Notes: a model not told the origin generated them from the letters alone. Shown: positions 24,546 to 35,360, counted from the stretch's first letter. The stretch: 64,000 nucleotides of DNA from JAVBOW01 sp031550615 (GCA_031550615.1 JAVBOL010000001.1:48899-112898); one strand, 5' to 3'. Numbers and translations: made by a program.

Positions 24546-25603
24546 TGGACCTGCTTTTCGATAACGCGGTAGAGCTGCTCAAAAGGCTCATTTCGACCCC
24601 CTCGCACAGTCGCAGCGAGGAGGGGACCGCCGCTATCGTGCATTCTTTCCTCGCCGGGGCGGGAGTGGAGCCTGTGCATACTCTACACAACAACGTGTGG
24701 GCTTTCAACCGCTATTTCGACCCCGCGAAGCCGACCGTCCTGCTGAATTCGCACCACGACACGGTCGCGCCCAACCCCGCCTACACTCGCGATCCATACT
24801 GTCCGCAGACGGAGGGCGACCGCCTTTACGGATTGGGCAGCAACGACGCCGGAGCGAGCGTGGTGTCGCTCATCGCGCTGTTTTTGCACAATTACGACCG
24901 TCGGGACATGCGCTACAACCTCTGCCTGGCGATCACCGCCGAGGAGGAGATAAACGGCAGCCTGGGCCTGGAGTCCGTGTTGCCGCACCTGGGCGGGTTG
25001 GAATTCGCCATAGTGGGCGAACCGACGCAGATGAACCTCGCCACCTCGGAGCGCGGGCTGATGGTGCTGGACTGCGTGGCCACGGGGCGCTCGGGACACG
25101 CCGCACGCGAGGAAGGCGACAATGCCATATACAAGGCGATCAGGGATATAGAGTGGTTCAGGGACTACCGCTTTAAGAAGGTGTCCGAGGATTTCGGGCC
25201 CATGAAGATGAACGTTACGGTCATCTCGGCAGGTACGCAGCACAACGTGATCCCCGCCGAATGCCGCTTTACGGTCGACGTGCGCCTAACGGACGCCTAC
25301 ACGCACCAGGAGGCGCTCGACGAGATCCGCGCCCATGTGGAGTGCGAGGTCACTCCACGCTCGATGCGCCTCAAACCGTCGAGCATATCGAAATCACACC
25401 CCATCGTACAGGCCGGGATAGCCCTGGGACGCACCTGCTACGGGTCGCCAACGACCTCCGACCAGGCGCTTCTGAGCATTCCCTCGCTCAAGTTAGGCCC
25501 GGGCGACTCGGCGCGTTCGCACACGGCGGACGAATATGTGAACGTGTCCGAGATAAAAGAGGGTATAGAGCTATATATAAAGCTTTTAGACGCGATATTA
25601 TAA
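24545..25603 (+). CDS. argE: M20-family N-acyl amino acid deacylase, probably for N-acylcitrulline (ArgE-like)
   Basis: Zinc-dependent amidohydrolase, 352 residues. Metal/active-site motifs: NSHHDTVAPN near 62-71, GLGSNDAGAS near 97-106 and TAEEEINGS near 129-137 (general base Glu). The dimerisation domain sits at about 165-275. Immediately followed by argH with one base between. Bacteroidota are known to make arginine through N-succinyl- or N-acetyl-citrulline, so the likely reaction is deacylation of acylcitrulline to give the ArgG substrate. N-acetylornithine is the classical alternative. The assignment leans on the neighbour. Confidence 0.82.
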   Translation: MDLLFDNAVELLKRLISTPSHSRSEEGTAAIVHSFLAGAGVEPVHTLHNNVWAFNRYFDPAKPTVLLNSHHDTVAPNPAYTRDPYCPQTEGDRLYGLGSNDAGASVVSLIALFLHNYDRRDMRYNLCLAITAEEEINGSLGLESVLPHLGGLEFAIVGEPTQMNLATSERGLMVLDCVATGRSGHAAREEGDNAIYKAIRDIEWFRDYRFKKVSEDFGPMKMNVTVISAGTQHNVIPAECRFTVDVRLTDAYTHQEALDEIRAHVECEVTPRSMRLKPSSISKSHPIVQAGIALGRTCYGSPTTSDQALLSIPSLKLGPGDSARSHTADEYVNVSEIKEGIELYIKLLDAIL

Positions 25604-25604
25604 G

Positions 25605-26939
25605 ATGGCAAAACTTTGGTCGAAAGGCGTGGAAAGCGCCCCCGCAGTCGAACGTTTCACCGTTGGCCGCGACCGCGAGATGGATGCGCGCCTGGCACAG
25701 GCCGACGTGCTCGGATCCCTCGCACACACCCGCATGCTGCACTCCATAGGGCTTATGTCGGCGGAAGACCTCGCCGCCGTGCAGCGCGAGTTGAAAGGGA
25801 TATGGCGCCAGGCCGCCGCTGGCCGGTTTGAAATAGCCGAAGGCATCGAGGACGTGCACTCGCAGGTCGAATTCATGCTCACGGAGCGCATCGGCGAGGC
25901 GGGCAAGAAGATACACAGCGGCCGTTCGCGCAACGATCAGGTGCTGGTCGACCTGCGCATTTTCCTGCGCAGCGAGATCAGGGCGTTCGTCGGCGAAGTG
26001 GGCGAACTTTTCGCCCTGCTGCAAACCCTTTCCGAGAGGCATAAGGATGTGCTGATGCCGGGCTATACACATTTGCAGGTGGCTATGCCGTCATCTTTCG
26101 GGCTGTGGCTTGGCGCTTACGCCGAGGGGCTGGTCGACGATCTGCAGATGCTGCTGGCCGCGTGGCGCATCACCAACCGCAACCCGTTGGGATCGGCGGC
26201 GGGATACGGCAGCTCATTCCCGCTCGACCGCGCGATGACCACGCGCCTGTTGGGATTCGAGTCGATGGACTACAACGTGGTCTACGCCCAGATGGGGCGC
26301 GGCAAGACCGAACGCGTCGTGGCCCAGGCGTTGGCCTCGGTGGCCGCGACCATCGGACGGCTGGCCATGGACAACACGATGTTCCTGAGCCAGAATTTCG
26401 GTTTCATATCATACCCCTCCGACCTGACCACCGGGTCGAGCATAATGCCCCATAAGAAAAATCCCGACGTGTGGGAGATAATCCGCGGGCGCTGCAACCT
26501 GATCCAGGCGCTGCCTAACGACATCTCGATGCTTACGACCAACCTGCCGGTGGGTTACCACCGCGACATGCAGCTTCTCAAAGAGGTGCTTTTCCCGGCG
26601 ATGGAGAGCCTTCACGATGTGATCGCCATGTGCCGCATGATGCTCGAAAACATCTCGGTGCGCGAGGGTATACTCGACGAGAGCCGCTACGACTACATCT
26701 TCAGCGTCGAGACGGTCAACGACCTCGTACTGTCCGGCGTACCTTTCCGTGAGGCCTACAAGCAGGTCGGGATGGATATAGAGAACGGAGCATTCACCCC
26801 GGGACGTACCGTGAACCACACCCATGAGGGCAGCATCGGCAACCTCTGCACCGCGCAGATCGCCGGTCTGATGTCGGCGGTGGTGGGGCAATTCGGTTTC
26901 GGGGAGGTCGAAAAGGCCGAGCGAGAATTGACCGAATAG
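25605..26939 (+). CDS. argH: Argininosuccinate lyase
   Basis: Last step of arginine synthesis: argininosuccinate to arginine and fumarate. 444 residues, fumarase/aspartase superfamily. Landmarks: VHSQVEFMLTERIG near 86-99, HSGRSRNDQV near 105-114, and the signature GSSIMPHKKNPD near 282-293. N-terminus (KLWSKGVESAPAVERFTVGRD) is the normal one. Part of the compact rpe-ABC-F-rlmB-argE-argH-ygjP run. The fumarate released can feed the reductive C4 branch also represented in this window by fumarase. Confidence 0.96.
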   Translation: MAKLWSKGVESAPAVERFTVGRDREMDARLAQADVLGSLAHTRMLHSIGLMSAEDLAAVQRELKGIWRQAAAGRFEIAEGIEDVHSQVEFMLTERIGEAGKKIHSGRSRNDQVLVDLRIFLRSEIRAFVGEVGELFALLQTLSERHKDVLMPGYTHLQVAMPSSFGLWLGAYAEGLVDDLQMLLAAWRITNRNPLGSAAGYGSSFPLDRAMTTRLLGFESMDYNVVYAQMGRGKTERVVAQALASVAATIGRLAMDNTMFLSQNFGFISYPSDLTTGSSIMPHKKNPDVWEIIRGRCNLIQALPNDISMLTTNLPVGYHRDMQLLKEVLFPAMESLHDVIAMCRMMLENISVREGILDESRYDYIFSVETVNDLVLSGVPFREAYKQVGMDIENGAFTPGRTVNHTHEGSIGNLCTAQIAGLMSAVVGQFGFGEVEKAERELTE

Positions 26940-26943
26940 ACCC

Positions 26944-27690
26944 TTGCCGCTTTTCAGGAAAAAAGCCGTCCCGGCGCGCCAGACCACGACTATCGTCCAT
27001 CCGCAGATAGGCGAGTTGACCGTGTGCCGGTCTGCCCGCGCCCGCCGCATCACGATAAGCGTGCGTCCGCCAGACAGGGTGCGCCTGACCGTACCCTGGA
27101 GTGTCGACGTAGCGGACGGGATGCGATTTGCGCAGGAAAAAGCCGCATGGATCGCGCACTCCAAAGAAAGGATGGCTGCCCGCGCCACGTCCTCCCAGGT
27201 TATAGAAATGCCCTTTTCCACACGCTGCCACGAACTCGACCTCAGGCCGGGGGAGGGGACACAAATCTCGGTAAAAACGGCCTACGGGCGCATCACGGTC
27301 GGCTATCCCGCTGAGATCCACTATAGTCGACCCGAAATACAGCAAGCCATCAGGCAAGGTATCGAACATGCCTGGCGCATCGAGGCGCGTGAATTGCTGC
27401 CGCAACGCGTGGCCGGACTCGCCGCCATCCACGGCTTTAAATACGGTGCGCTCACCTTCCGCAACGCCCGCACGCGCTGGGGCAGTTGCTCGGGGCGCAA
27501 CGACATTTCGTTGAGCATAAGGCTGATGATGCTCTCCGACGAATTGATCGATTACATAATCCTGCACGAGCTCTGCCATACGGTGCACAAGAACCACGGC
27601 CCGCGCTTCCATGCGCTGCTCGATAAGGTCACCGCGGGCCGCCACATGGAACTGCGGCGTAAACTTAAAAGCGAAGAGGCTCCCCGCTGA
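26944..27690 (+). CDS. YgjP-like (DUF45/WLM) zinc metallopeptidase
   Basis: 248 residues. Basic N-terminal beta domain (about 15-60, typical YgjP start with RRITISVRPPDRVRLTVPW) followed by a metzincin-like helix HELCHTVHKNHGPRF near 204-218: His-Glu-x-x-His plus a third ligand. FRNARTRWGSCSG is also a family mark. The start is taken as TTG at 26944, 4 nt after argH, because the first in-frame ATG (near 27121) would cut the conserved N-terminal domain. Physiological substrate unknown. The last codons form the left arm of the terminator stem, and the stop codon lies in or beside its loop. Confidence 0.85.
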   Translation: MPLFRKKAVPARQTTTIVHPQIGELTVCRSARARRITISVRPPDRVRLTVPWSVDVADGMRFAQEKAAWIAHSKERMAARATSSQVIEMPFSTRCHELDLRPGEGTQISVKTAYGRITVGYPAEIHYSRPEIQQAIRQGIEHAWRIEARELLPQRVAGLAAIHGFKYGALTFRNARTRWGSCSGRNDISLSIRLMMLSDELIDYIILHELCHTVHKNHGPRFHALLDKVTAGRHMELRRKLKSEEAPR

Positions 27691-27710
27691 CGGGGAGCCT
27701 CTTCGCTTTA
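27669..27710. terminator. Bidirectional terminator built into the ygjP-like 3' end
   Basis: Perfect 19-bp stem (27669-27687 with 27692-27710) and 4-nt loop CTGA. The left arm encodes the last residues of the YgjP-like protein and the stop codon TGA starts in the loop. Serves the two converging genes. Confidence 0.85.
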
Positions 27711-27721
27711 CTATCAAACGG

Positions 27722-30700
27722 TTATGCCCACTTGACCAAGGCAAAGTCCATGCGGTGCGGCAGACGGTTGTTGGAGGCATACACACGCAGCGCGACGTCG
27801 AAGGTGCCAGTGTTGTACAGCTCCGATTGGATCGTGTAGCGTGCCTTGCGTCCGTCGATGCCGGCCAGCGTGAGGGCTTTCTTGTCGACGATGTTGATGT
27901 GGCCGCTGTCGATCTGCGATGAAACGACCATTTCCACGCCCAGGTCTTCGGCTTTCAGGCCGCCCAGGTCTATGGTGACCTCTATGTTGTAGCTGTTGCC
28001 GACCACCATCGCTTCGCGGCCCATGTCGAGGCTCTTTACGTCGATCACCTGCACGCTGTCCCATGCGTTCGATACGCGGCGCTTCCACGCTGCGATCTCG
28101 CGCGCCTGGGTGAAGTCGTTGGCGCGGAGTTGAACGTTGCGCTCGTGCAGCTTGTGGTAGAAACGCTCTTCGTAATCAGTTAGCATGCGGTTGGTTGTGA
28201 AGTTGGACGCCACGTCGGCGATACACTTCTTAACGGTCAGCATCCAGTCGGTGGGCGTGCCCTCGGCGTCGCGCTTGTAGTAGCGGGGCGCGATCTGCTC
28301 CTCGATGATGTTGTAGATCATCTCGGCGTCCATTTCATTCTGGAAATCGTCGTCGGCGTAGGTCTTTTCCATGGGAAGCATCCAACCTGCGCCCTCCTTG
28401 TAGCCTTCGACCCACCAGCCGTCGAGCACGCTGAAGTGCATAACGCCGTTCATCACGGCCTTTTCGCCGCTGGTGCCCGAAGCCTCCAGGGGGCGGGTGG
28501 GGGTGTTGAGCCATATATCCACGCCCTGCACGAGTTTGCGTGCCAGCGAGATGTCGTAGTTTTGCAGGAAGAGTATCTTACCGGCGAACTGGGGCATTGC
28601 CGACACTTCGACGATGCGCTTGATGAGGTCCTGGCCCGGTTTGTCGTTGGGGTGCGCCTTACCGGCGAAGACGAACTGCACGGGGCGCTCGGGGTTGTTG
28701 AGGATCGCGGCCAGTCGGTCGAGGTTCGTAAAGAGCAGGTGCGCACGCTTATAGGTGGCGAAGCGGCGGGCAAAACCTATGGTGAGCACGTCGGCCTTGA
28801 AAGACTCGCGTATCTTGACCATCTGGCTGGGCGAGTCGAAGCGGAATTGCGAAGGATCGCTCACGCGTTTGCGCACGAAACGCACCAGTTTCTCCTTGAG
28901 CGCCATACGCTCGGCCCAGAGTTCCTTGTCTGCGATATTGTGCACCTTCTGCCATGCAGGGATGTCGTAATTGTGGTTCATGAACCCCTCGGGGAAGTAG
29001 CGGGCGTAGAGCTTGCGCAGGTTGGGCGCCGTCCAGGTGGGGAAGTGCACGCCGTTGGTCACATACCCGATGTGCAGTTCCTCTTTGAAATAGCCGGGCC
29101 ACATCGAGCCGAGTATCTCCTTGGAAACCTCGCCGTGCAGCCAGCTTACGCCGTTGACCTCCTGGCAGAGGTTGCATGCCAGGAAGGACATCGAGAATTT
29201 CTCGTTATGGTCGTTGGGGTTGGTCTTACCCAGGTTGATGAACTGCTCCCAGGTGATGCCCAGGCGCTCGGGGTAGTGCGACATATACTGGCGGATCATC
29301 GCCTCGGGGAACGCGTCGTGTCCGGCGGGCACGGGCGTGTGGGTGGAGAAGCGCGACGAGGACCCAACCACCTCCAGCGCCTCGCTGAAGGAGAGTTTAT
29401 ATCCGGTCACGATGCGGTGTATGCGCTCGATGCCCATGAATGCGGCGTGGCCTTCGTTGCAATGGTATACGTCCTGGCGGATATTCATCGCGTGCAGCGC
29501 CCTCACCCCGCCGATACCCAGCAGGATCTCCTGCTTGAGGCGGTTGCCCCAGTCGCCGCCATAGAGGTGGTGGGTGATCGAGCGGTCCTCGTCGAGGTTC
29601 AGCTCGTGGTCTGTGTCCAGCAGGTAGAGGTCGGTGCGTCCCACCTCGCATTTCCAGATGCGCGCGGTCACCGTGCGTCCCGGGAAGGCTATGGTGACGC
29701 TCTGCCAGTTGCCCTCTTCGTCACGGACGGGAGAGATCGGCAGTTTATAAAAATTCTGCGCCTCATAGCTCGCTTCCTGCGCGCCCTGGGCCGAGAGTTT
29801 CTGGGTGAAGTAGCCGTAGCGGTACAGAAGGCCGATGGCGACCATAGGCACGTTCTTGTCGCTGGCCTCCTTGAGGTAGTCACCGGCAAGGATACCCAGG
29901 CCACCCGAATATATCTTCAGGGTGTTGTGCAGACCGTACTCCATGCTCAGGTAGGCTATCCTGGGGCCTTTGGCGCTCTTTTTCTCCTCCATGTAGTCGG
30001 TGAACTGCGCGAACACGGCGTCCATTTTAGAGAGGAACTGCTCGTCTTTTTCGAGCTCTTTCACCCTGGCCTGTGAGAGTTTGTCGAGGAACTCGATGGG
30101 GTTGTGCTCACACTTGTGCCACAGTTCGATGTCGATGTACTCGTATACCTCATGCGCCCCCGAAGTCCATGACCACCAGAGGTTTTTCGAGAGTATTTCC
30201 AGCGGGTGGAGCCTCTCGGGCATCGAACGCTCGACCATCAGGCGCGTCCAGTTGGGAGTGTTGCTTACCAACTGCTGGCGCACGAAGTTGATCTGCTCGT
30301 GGTAAGCGCCGCCGCCCTCGTAATTGACGCGGTTGGTGCGCGAGGCGGCGTTTTGCAGGGCGGTTTCATAGGCCTCGGCGTAGTACGACACGAGGTTTTC
30401 CCACAGGGCCGTCTTCGAAATGGCTACTGCCGACTCCGATGCCTCGGTGTACTCTTTTTTCTTCATCGCCGCGTAGCGCGAGATGGCCCCGGCGATCTGC
30501 GCGGTCACCTCGGCGTCGTTGTCGTCGCCGCGGGTTATCACTTCCACGCCCTTGTGGGAGTCGTTCTGTTCGTCGACCCACAGGCCGAAACCGGCCAGCG
30601 AAGTGGTGATGGTCGGTATGTGGAACGCCACGCTCTCCAGGGGCGTGTAGCCCCACGGTTCGTAGTAGGACGCGAACACGGTGATGTCCATGCCGGCCAG

Positions 30701-31978
30701 CAGTTCGTAATATTGCTTGTTGAATATCCCGTCGCTGCCGTTAAGGTACGAGGGCACGAAGATCACCTTCACGGGACAATCCTTTTCGAGCAGGGCGCTG
30801 CCCTTCATGGCGTTGACGATGGGGTCCCATTCGAATGCCGAGAGGTGGTGCGTGGTGTGGCGGTAGAGCGACCCGTCGATAGGCTGCGAGGGGTCGGCAA
30901 GGTGCGCCTGGAGGTCTTTGCGCGCACCGTCGTTGCCGGCAGGTACGGTGATGTAGGCCAGTATCTCGCGGTCGCTGCCTTTGGCTGCTATCTGCTTGAG
31001 GGCGTCGATGAATACGTCCAGGCCCTTATTCTTGAATTCGTAGCGTCCGCTCGTGCCCACGATCAGGGGCTCTTTGGCGAACTTGGTGCCCAGGCACGCC
31101 TCGGCCACGCGGATCATCGCCGCGCGGGCTTCGCTGCGCTTGGCGTCGTATTCGGCGCCGGCCCACACCATATCGTCCTCGAAACCGTTGGGGGTCACGA
31201 TGTCCACATCGCGCGAAAGCAGGTATTTGCACTCGTTGGCGGTGATGTCGCTCACCGTGGCGAAACAGTCGTAGCTCGTCGCCGCCGTCTTTTCGAGCGA
31301 GTGTTTGGCCACCACGCCGAACTGGCGTGCGTACTCGTCGGCGTTGAATTTTTCGAGGTTGCCGTACAGGGGCAGACCGTTGCCGGCCAGCGAACGGCCC
31401 ATTACGGTGGCGTGCGTGGTGAACACGTTGGCCACGTAGGGCGAACGCTTGCGCAGGTAGAGGCCGCCGCTCGATGTCATCCATTCGTGGAAGTGCGCGC
31501 ACACGCGGTCGGTGGTCGAGCAGAAGTTCTCGACGTAGCTTTCGATCACCTTACCTGCGGCGAAGCCGAACAGCACGGGCTCGATATAGTCCCACTGTCC
31601 GGTGAGCGAGTCCACGCGGTAGGCTTCCCAGAGGAATTTGAGCACCTCGTCCTTGCGGGGCACCATCGAGCTGAAATCGACCAGGATGGCTATCGGATTG
31701 CCTTTGATGTTCCAGCGTCCGACCCTGATGCGGATGCCGTCGTTATATACTAATTGTTTCCAGCCCTTTAGCAGGTTCTGGTCTTCGGTGAATTCGGGAT
31801 TCTCGCCCTCGCGGTGGATATCGGGGCCGATCGTGATGTAATTCTCGCCCAGCAAACCGGTCATGGTCAGGGCCTTCGATGCTACTACGGTGTGTATTCC
31901 GCCGACTTTGTTGCATACCTCCCAGCTGACCTCGAAAAGGTGGCTGGCAGACAGTTTAATTTTTTGGTTATCAGACAT
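27722..31978 (-). CDS. Fused GT3 glycogen synthase and GT35 alpha-glucan phosphorylase
   Basis: 1418 residues in one chain. N-terminal half (about 1-560) is a GT3, eukaryote-type glycogen synthase: EVCNKVGGIHTV near 20-31 (nucleotide-sugar site) and EPWGYTPLE with Glu440 and Glu448, the catalytic-pair motif. C-terminal half (about 600-1418) is a GT35 phosphorylase: SMEYGLHNTLKIYSGGLGIL, and EASGTSGEKAVMNG, in which Lys1173 is the expected PLP lysine. It thus joins glucan synthesis and phosphorolysis. This fusion is known in Bacteroidota. The branching and GT5 synthase genes are not nearby. Leader about 40 nt from its own -7 box. Confidence 0.93.
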   Translation of the reverse strand: MSDNQKIKLSASHLFEVSWEVCNKVGGIHTVVASKALTMTGLLGENYITIGPDIHREGENPEFTEDQNLLKGWKQLVYNDGIRIRVGRWNIKGNPIAILVDFSSMVPRKDEVLKFLWEAYRVDSLTGQWDYIEPVLFGFAAGKVIESYVENFCSTTDRVCAHFHEWMTSSGGLYLRKRSPYVANVFTTHATVMGRSLAGNGLPLYGNLEKFNADEYARQFGVVAKHSLEKTAATSYDCFATVSDITANECKYLLSRDVDIVTPNGFEDDMVWAGAEYDAKRSEARAAMIRVAEACLGTKFAKEPLIVGTSGRYEFKNKGLDVFIDALKQIAAKGSDREILAYITVPAGNDGARKDLQAHLADPSQPIDGSLYRHTTHHLSAFEWDPIVNAMKGSALLEKDCPVKVIFVPSYLNGSDGIFNKQYYELLAGMDITVFASYYEPWGYTPLESVAFHIPTITTSLAGFGLWVDEQNDSHKGVEVITRGDDNDAEVTAQIAGAISRYAAMKKKEYTEASESAVAISKTALWENLVSYYAEAYETALQNAASRTNRVNYEGGGAYHEQINFVRQQLVSNTPNWTRLMVERSMPERLHPLEILSKNLWWSWTSGAHEVYEYIDIELWHKCEHNPIEFLDKLSQARVKELEKDEQFLSKMDAVFAQFTDYMEEKKSAKGPRIAYLSMEYGLHNTLKIYSGGLGILAGDYLKEASDKNVPMVAIGLLYRYGYFTQKLSAQGAQEASYEAQNFYKLPISPVRDEEGNWQSVTIAFPGRTVTARIWKCEVGRTDLYLLDTDHELNLDEDRSITHHLYGGDWGNRLKQEILLGIGGVRALHAMNIRQDVYHCNEGHAAFMGIERIHRIVTGYKLSFSEALEVVGSSSRFSTHTPVPAGHDAFPEAMIRQYMSHYPERLGITWEQFINLGKTNPNDHNEKFSMSFLACNLCQEVNGVSWLHGEVSKEILGSMWPGYFKEELHIGYVTNGVHFPTWTAPNLRKLYARYFPEGFMNHNYDIPAWQKVHNIADKELWAERMALKEKLVRFVRKRVSDPSQFRFDSPSQMVKIRESFKADVLTIGFARRFATYKRAHLLFTNLDRLAAILNNPERPVQFVFAGKAHPNDKPGQDLIKRIVEVSAMPQFAGKILFLQNYDISLARKLVQGVDIWLNTPTRPLEASGTSGEKAVMNGVMHFSVLDGWWVEGYKEGAGWMLPMEKTYADDDFQNEMDAEMIYNIIEEQIAPRYYKRDAEGTPTDWMLTVKKCIADVASNFTTNRMLTDYEERFYHKLHERNVQLRANDFTQAREIAAWKRRVSNAWDSVQVIDVKSLDMGREAMVVGNSYNIEVTIDLGGLKAEDLGVEMVVSSQIDSGHINIVDKKALTLAGIDGRKARYTIQSELYNTGTFDVALRVYASNNRLPHRMDFALVKWA

Positions 31979-32017
31979 ATCTCTCTTGTGAATTTATTTA
32001 CGATCCGGTGTGAATGG

Positions 32018-32025
32018 GCAAAGGT
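32018..32025 (-). promoter_or_regulatory. -7 box (TACCTTTG) of the GT3-GT35 gene
   Basis: Matches TAnnTTTG on the - strand in the short gap after hemW. Confidence 0.65.
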
Positions 32026-32041
32026 ACGACATTTTGCGTAA

Positions 32042-33142
32042 TTATGCGAATAAAGAGGCTATAACGGTGTCGGAAATGAGGAATTTGTCCTCGGGGATGA
32101 AATATCGCCCGTCGAATGGCACGAGCGCCCCGGCCTCTATGTGCCTTTGCGCCGCGCGGGTGAAGTACTGCAATCGCCGTGCCCCGAAGCGTGCGGCGAT
32201 CACCGCGGCATCCACTCCGCGCGAGGTGCGCAGCGAGGTCATCACATATTCGTTGTAGCGCTCATGCTCGGTGAGCGTTTCGCTCCGGTACTCCACCCCG
32301 GCGATGTATTCGGTGAGCGGTTGGTCGCACCAGCGCCGCACGCAAGCCCCGTCGAAGGAGTGCGCGCCCGGGCCCAAACCCAGGTACGCCGCCCCCGACC
32401 AATAGGCCGAGTTATGCACCGCGCGCCGGCCAGGCCGTGCGAAATTCGATATTTCGTAGTGCTCGTAGCCGAAGTAAGCGAGGGCCCGGCAGAGCGCCCT
32501 GTAATGCTCTTCGCCCTGTTGCTCGGGGATCGGCGTAAGCCCCCGGCGACCGAAAGGCGTGTCCGGCTCTATGGTCAGGTGGTAGGCCGAGATGTGCTCG
32601 ACGCCCCTGTCGGCGATGCCCCTTAAAGATTCGAGCCATTGGCGCCGGGTCATGCCCGGGATGCCGTAGATCAGATCGACAGAGATGTTGCCGAAGCCCG
32701 CCGCACGTGCGTCGTCTATGGCATTCAGGGCTGCGCGCGCGGTGTGCCTACGCCCCATGAAGTGCAGCAGCCGGTCGTCCAGCGACTGCACGCCGATGCT
32801 CAGGCGGTCGAATGGCAACCGGGCGATCTCGGCCAGGTAGGGCTGCGACAGGTCGTCGGGATTGGCTTCGAGGGTGGCCTCTTTCAGGGCGGATATGTCC
32901 CATTTTCGGGCGATTGCCTCCCATATTGCGCCCAGCGCCGAGGCGGACAGTTGCGAGGGTGTGCCGCCGCCGAAATAAACGGTATCCAATTTGCGTGACG
33001 GCAACATTGCGGCCTGGTCGCGCATTTCGCGGCATAGCGCCGCCACATACTCTTCCACCCGCTCCACGGAGGTGGTCGAATAGAAGTCGCAATAGTTGCA
33101 GCGGCTTGCGCAAAACGGGATATGTATATAGAGCGAAGCCAT
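32042..33142 (-). CDS. hemW: Radical SAM heme chaperone HemW
   Basis: HemN-like protein that binds and delivers heme; unlike HemN it does not oxidise coproporphyrinogen. 366 residues from the ATG at 33142: radical-SAM cluster motif C11-x3-C15-x2-C18 (PFCASRCNYCDFY), GGGTPS near 55-60, ANPDDL, GVQSLDD and HISAYHLTIEPDTPF. It lacks the extra N-terminal extension of true HemN, and the CNYC-D-F form fits HemW. Start chosen because MASLYIHIPFC is the family N-terminus and a -7 box ends 5 nt before it; the longer open frame upstream has no support. Confidence 0.93.
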   Translation of the reverse strand: MASLYIHIPFCASRCNYCDFYSTTSVERVEEYVAALCREMRDQAAMLPSRKLDTVYFGGGTPSQLSASALGAIWEAIARKWDISALKEATLEANPDDLSQPYLAEIARLPFDRLSIGVQSLDDRLLHFMGRRHTARAALNAIDDARAAGFGNISVDLIYGIPGMTRRQWLESLRGIADRGVEHISAYHLTIEPDTPFGRRGLTPIPEQQGEEHYRALCRALAYFGYEHYEISNFARPGRRAVHNSAYWSGAAYLGLGPGAHSFDGACVRRWCDQPLTEYIAGVEYRSETLTEHERYNEYVMTSLRTSRGVDAAVIAARFGARRLQYFTRAAQRHIEAGALVPFDGRYFIPEDKFLISDTVIASLFA

Positions 33143-33147
33143 GGAAC

Positions 33148-33155
33148 CAAAGGTA
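33148..33155 (-). promoter_or_regulatory. -7 box (TACCTTTG) of hemW
   Basis: Matches TAnnTTTG on the - strand, 5 nt before the ATG, implying a leaderless transcript. Confidence 0.65.
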
Positions 33156-33187
33156 GGGGATAATTTCTGAAAAAATTTAAAAAACTC

Positions 33188-33203
33188 TGTTATTTTAGTA
33201 ACA
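33188..33203. promoter_or_regulatory. Operator-like palindrome TGTTA-N6-TAACA
   Basis: Second copy of the palindrome seen at oadA (13949-13964), including flanking TC and AA bases. It lies 16 bp upstream of the pckA -7 box, over the expected -33 region, between divergent hemW and pckA. Confidence 0.45.
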
Positions 33204-33219
33204 AACCAGAAAATATGTT

Positions 33220-33227
33220 TACCTTTG
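33220..33227 (+). promoter_or_regulatory. -7 box (TACCTTTG) of pckA
   Basis: Matches TAnnTTTG; leader about 45 nt to the ATG at 33280. Confidence 0.65.
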
Positions 33228-33279
33228 CGACAATTTGCACCCCGGATAAGAGAAGACCAACTAAAAATAAAATCACACA

Positions 33280-34869
<1,590 letters not shown>

Positions 34870-34889
34870 TCTTTGAGTCGTTTTATAAG

Positions 34890-34919
34890 CGAGGCGGCCC
34901 CGATACCGGGGCCGCCTCG
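34890..34919 (+). terminator. Terminator of pckA
   Basis: Perfect 13-bp GC-rich stem (34890-34902 with 34907-34919), loop ATAC. The T-tract is weak (TCGTTT). Confidence 0.7.
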
Positions 34920-35023
34920 TCGTTTCGGGGTATGGACTGGTTGTGTTTTGCAGATAAATCAGGGAATATATTTTATTGTTAAATAAAATATTATTATCTT
35001 GGGATAAACTAAAACTAATTGAC

Positions 35024-35347
35024 ATGAAAAAATTCTTCTTTGTTTTAATGATCGTCATTAGTGTTGAGCAATTTATGGCCATTAGGGGGTACGCCGCCGG
35101 ATTTGATGGTTATACGTCGTCGTACACCGTGAATGGAGAAGATGAAGAACTTATTGTTACAGTCACTGGAGGTAAGGGGAAAATAATCATAACCCACAAT
35201 AATTATATCACTTATTTCGCGATGAATGCCGCGGGGGCTATTATTGAGGCGGGTAATAGGCCAGGTCCTGAAACTATAATAATGGCCTCCGCCGGATTAT
35301 ATACTGTTGCTGTGAATGGAGCATTATATAAAGTTCTCGTTAAATAA
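35024..35347 (+). CDS. Small secreted protein resembling a lone T9SS sorting domain
   Basis: 107 residues from the ATG at 35024 (MKKFFFVLMIVISVE, a signal peptide with cleavage near YAA). The longer frame from 34976 adds only 16 unlikely residues. The mature part, about 80 residues, has the strand pattern of type A C-terminal sorting domains or DUF3244: GKIIITHN, then GLYTVAVNGALYKVLVK at the very end. No cargo domain precedes it. Codon use is AT-richer than in neighbouring core genes. The stop is 13 nt before an outer-membrane barrel gene, so the two are probably co-transcribed. Function unknown; it could be a substrate, ligand or regulator of the barrel protein. Confidence 0.6.
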   Translation: MKKFFFVLMIVISVEQFMAIRGYAAGFDGYTSSYTVNGEDEELIVTVTGGKGKIIITHNNYITYFAMNAAGAIIEAGNRPGPETIIMASAGLYTVAVNGALYKVLVK

Positions 35348-35360
35348 ACAGAGAACTTAG

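Noticed and set aside
34976..35023. Earlier start for the small secreted protein
   Set aside because: Adding 16 residues would bury the signal peptide; ATG 35024 gives a standard MKK start.
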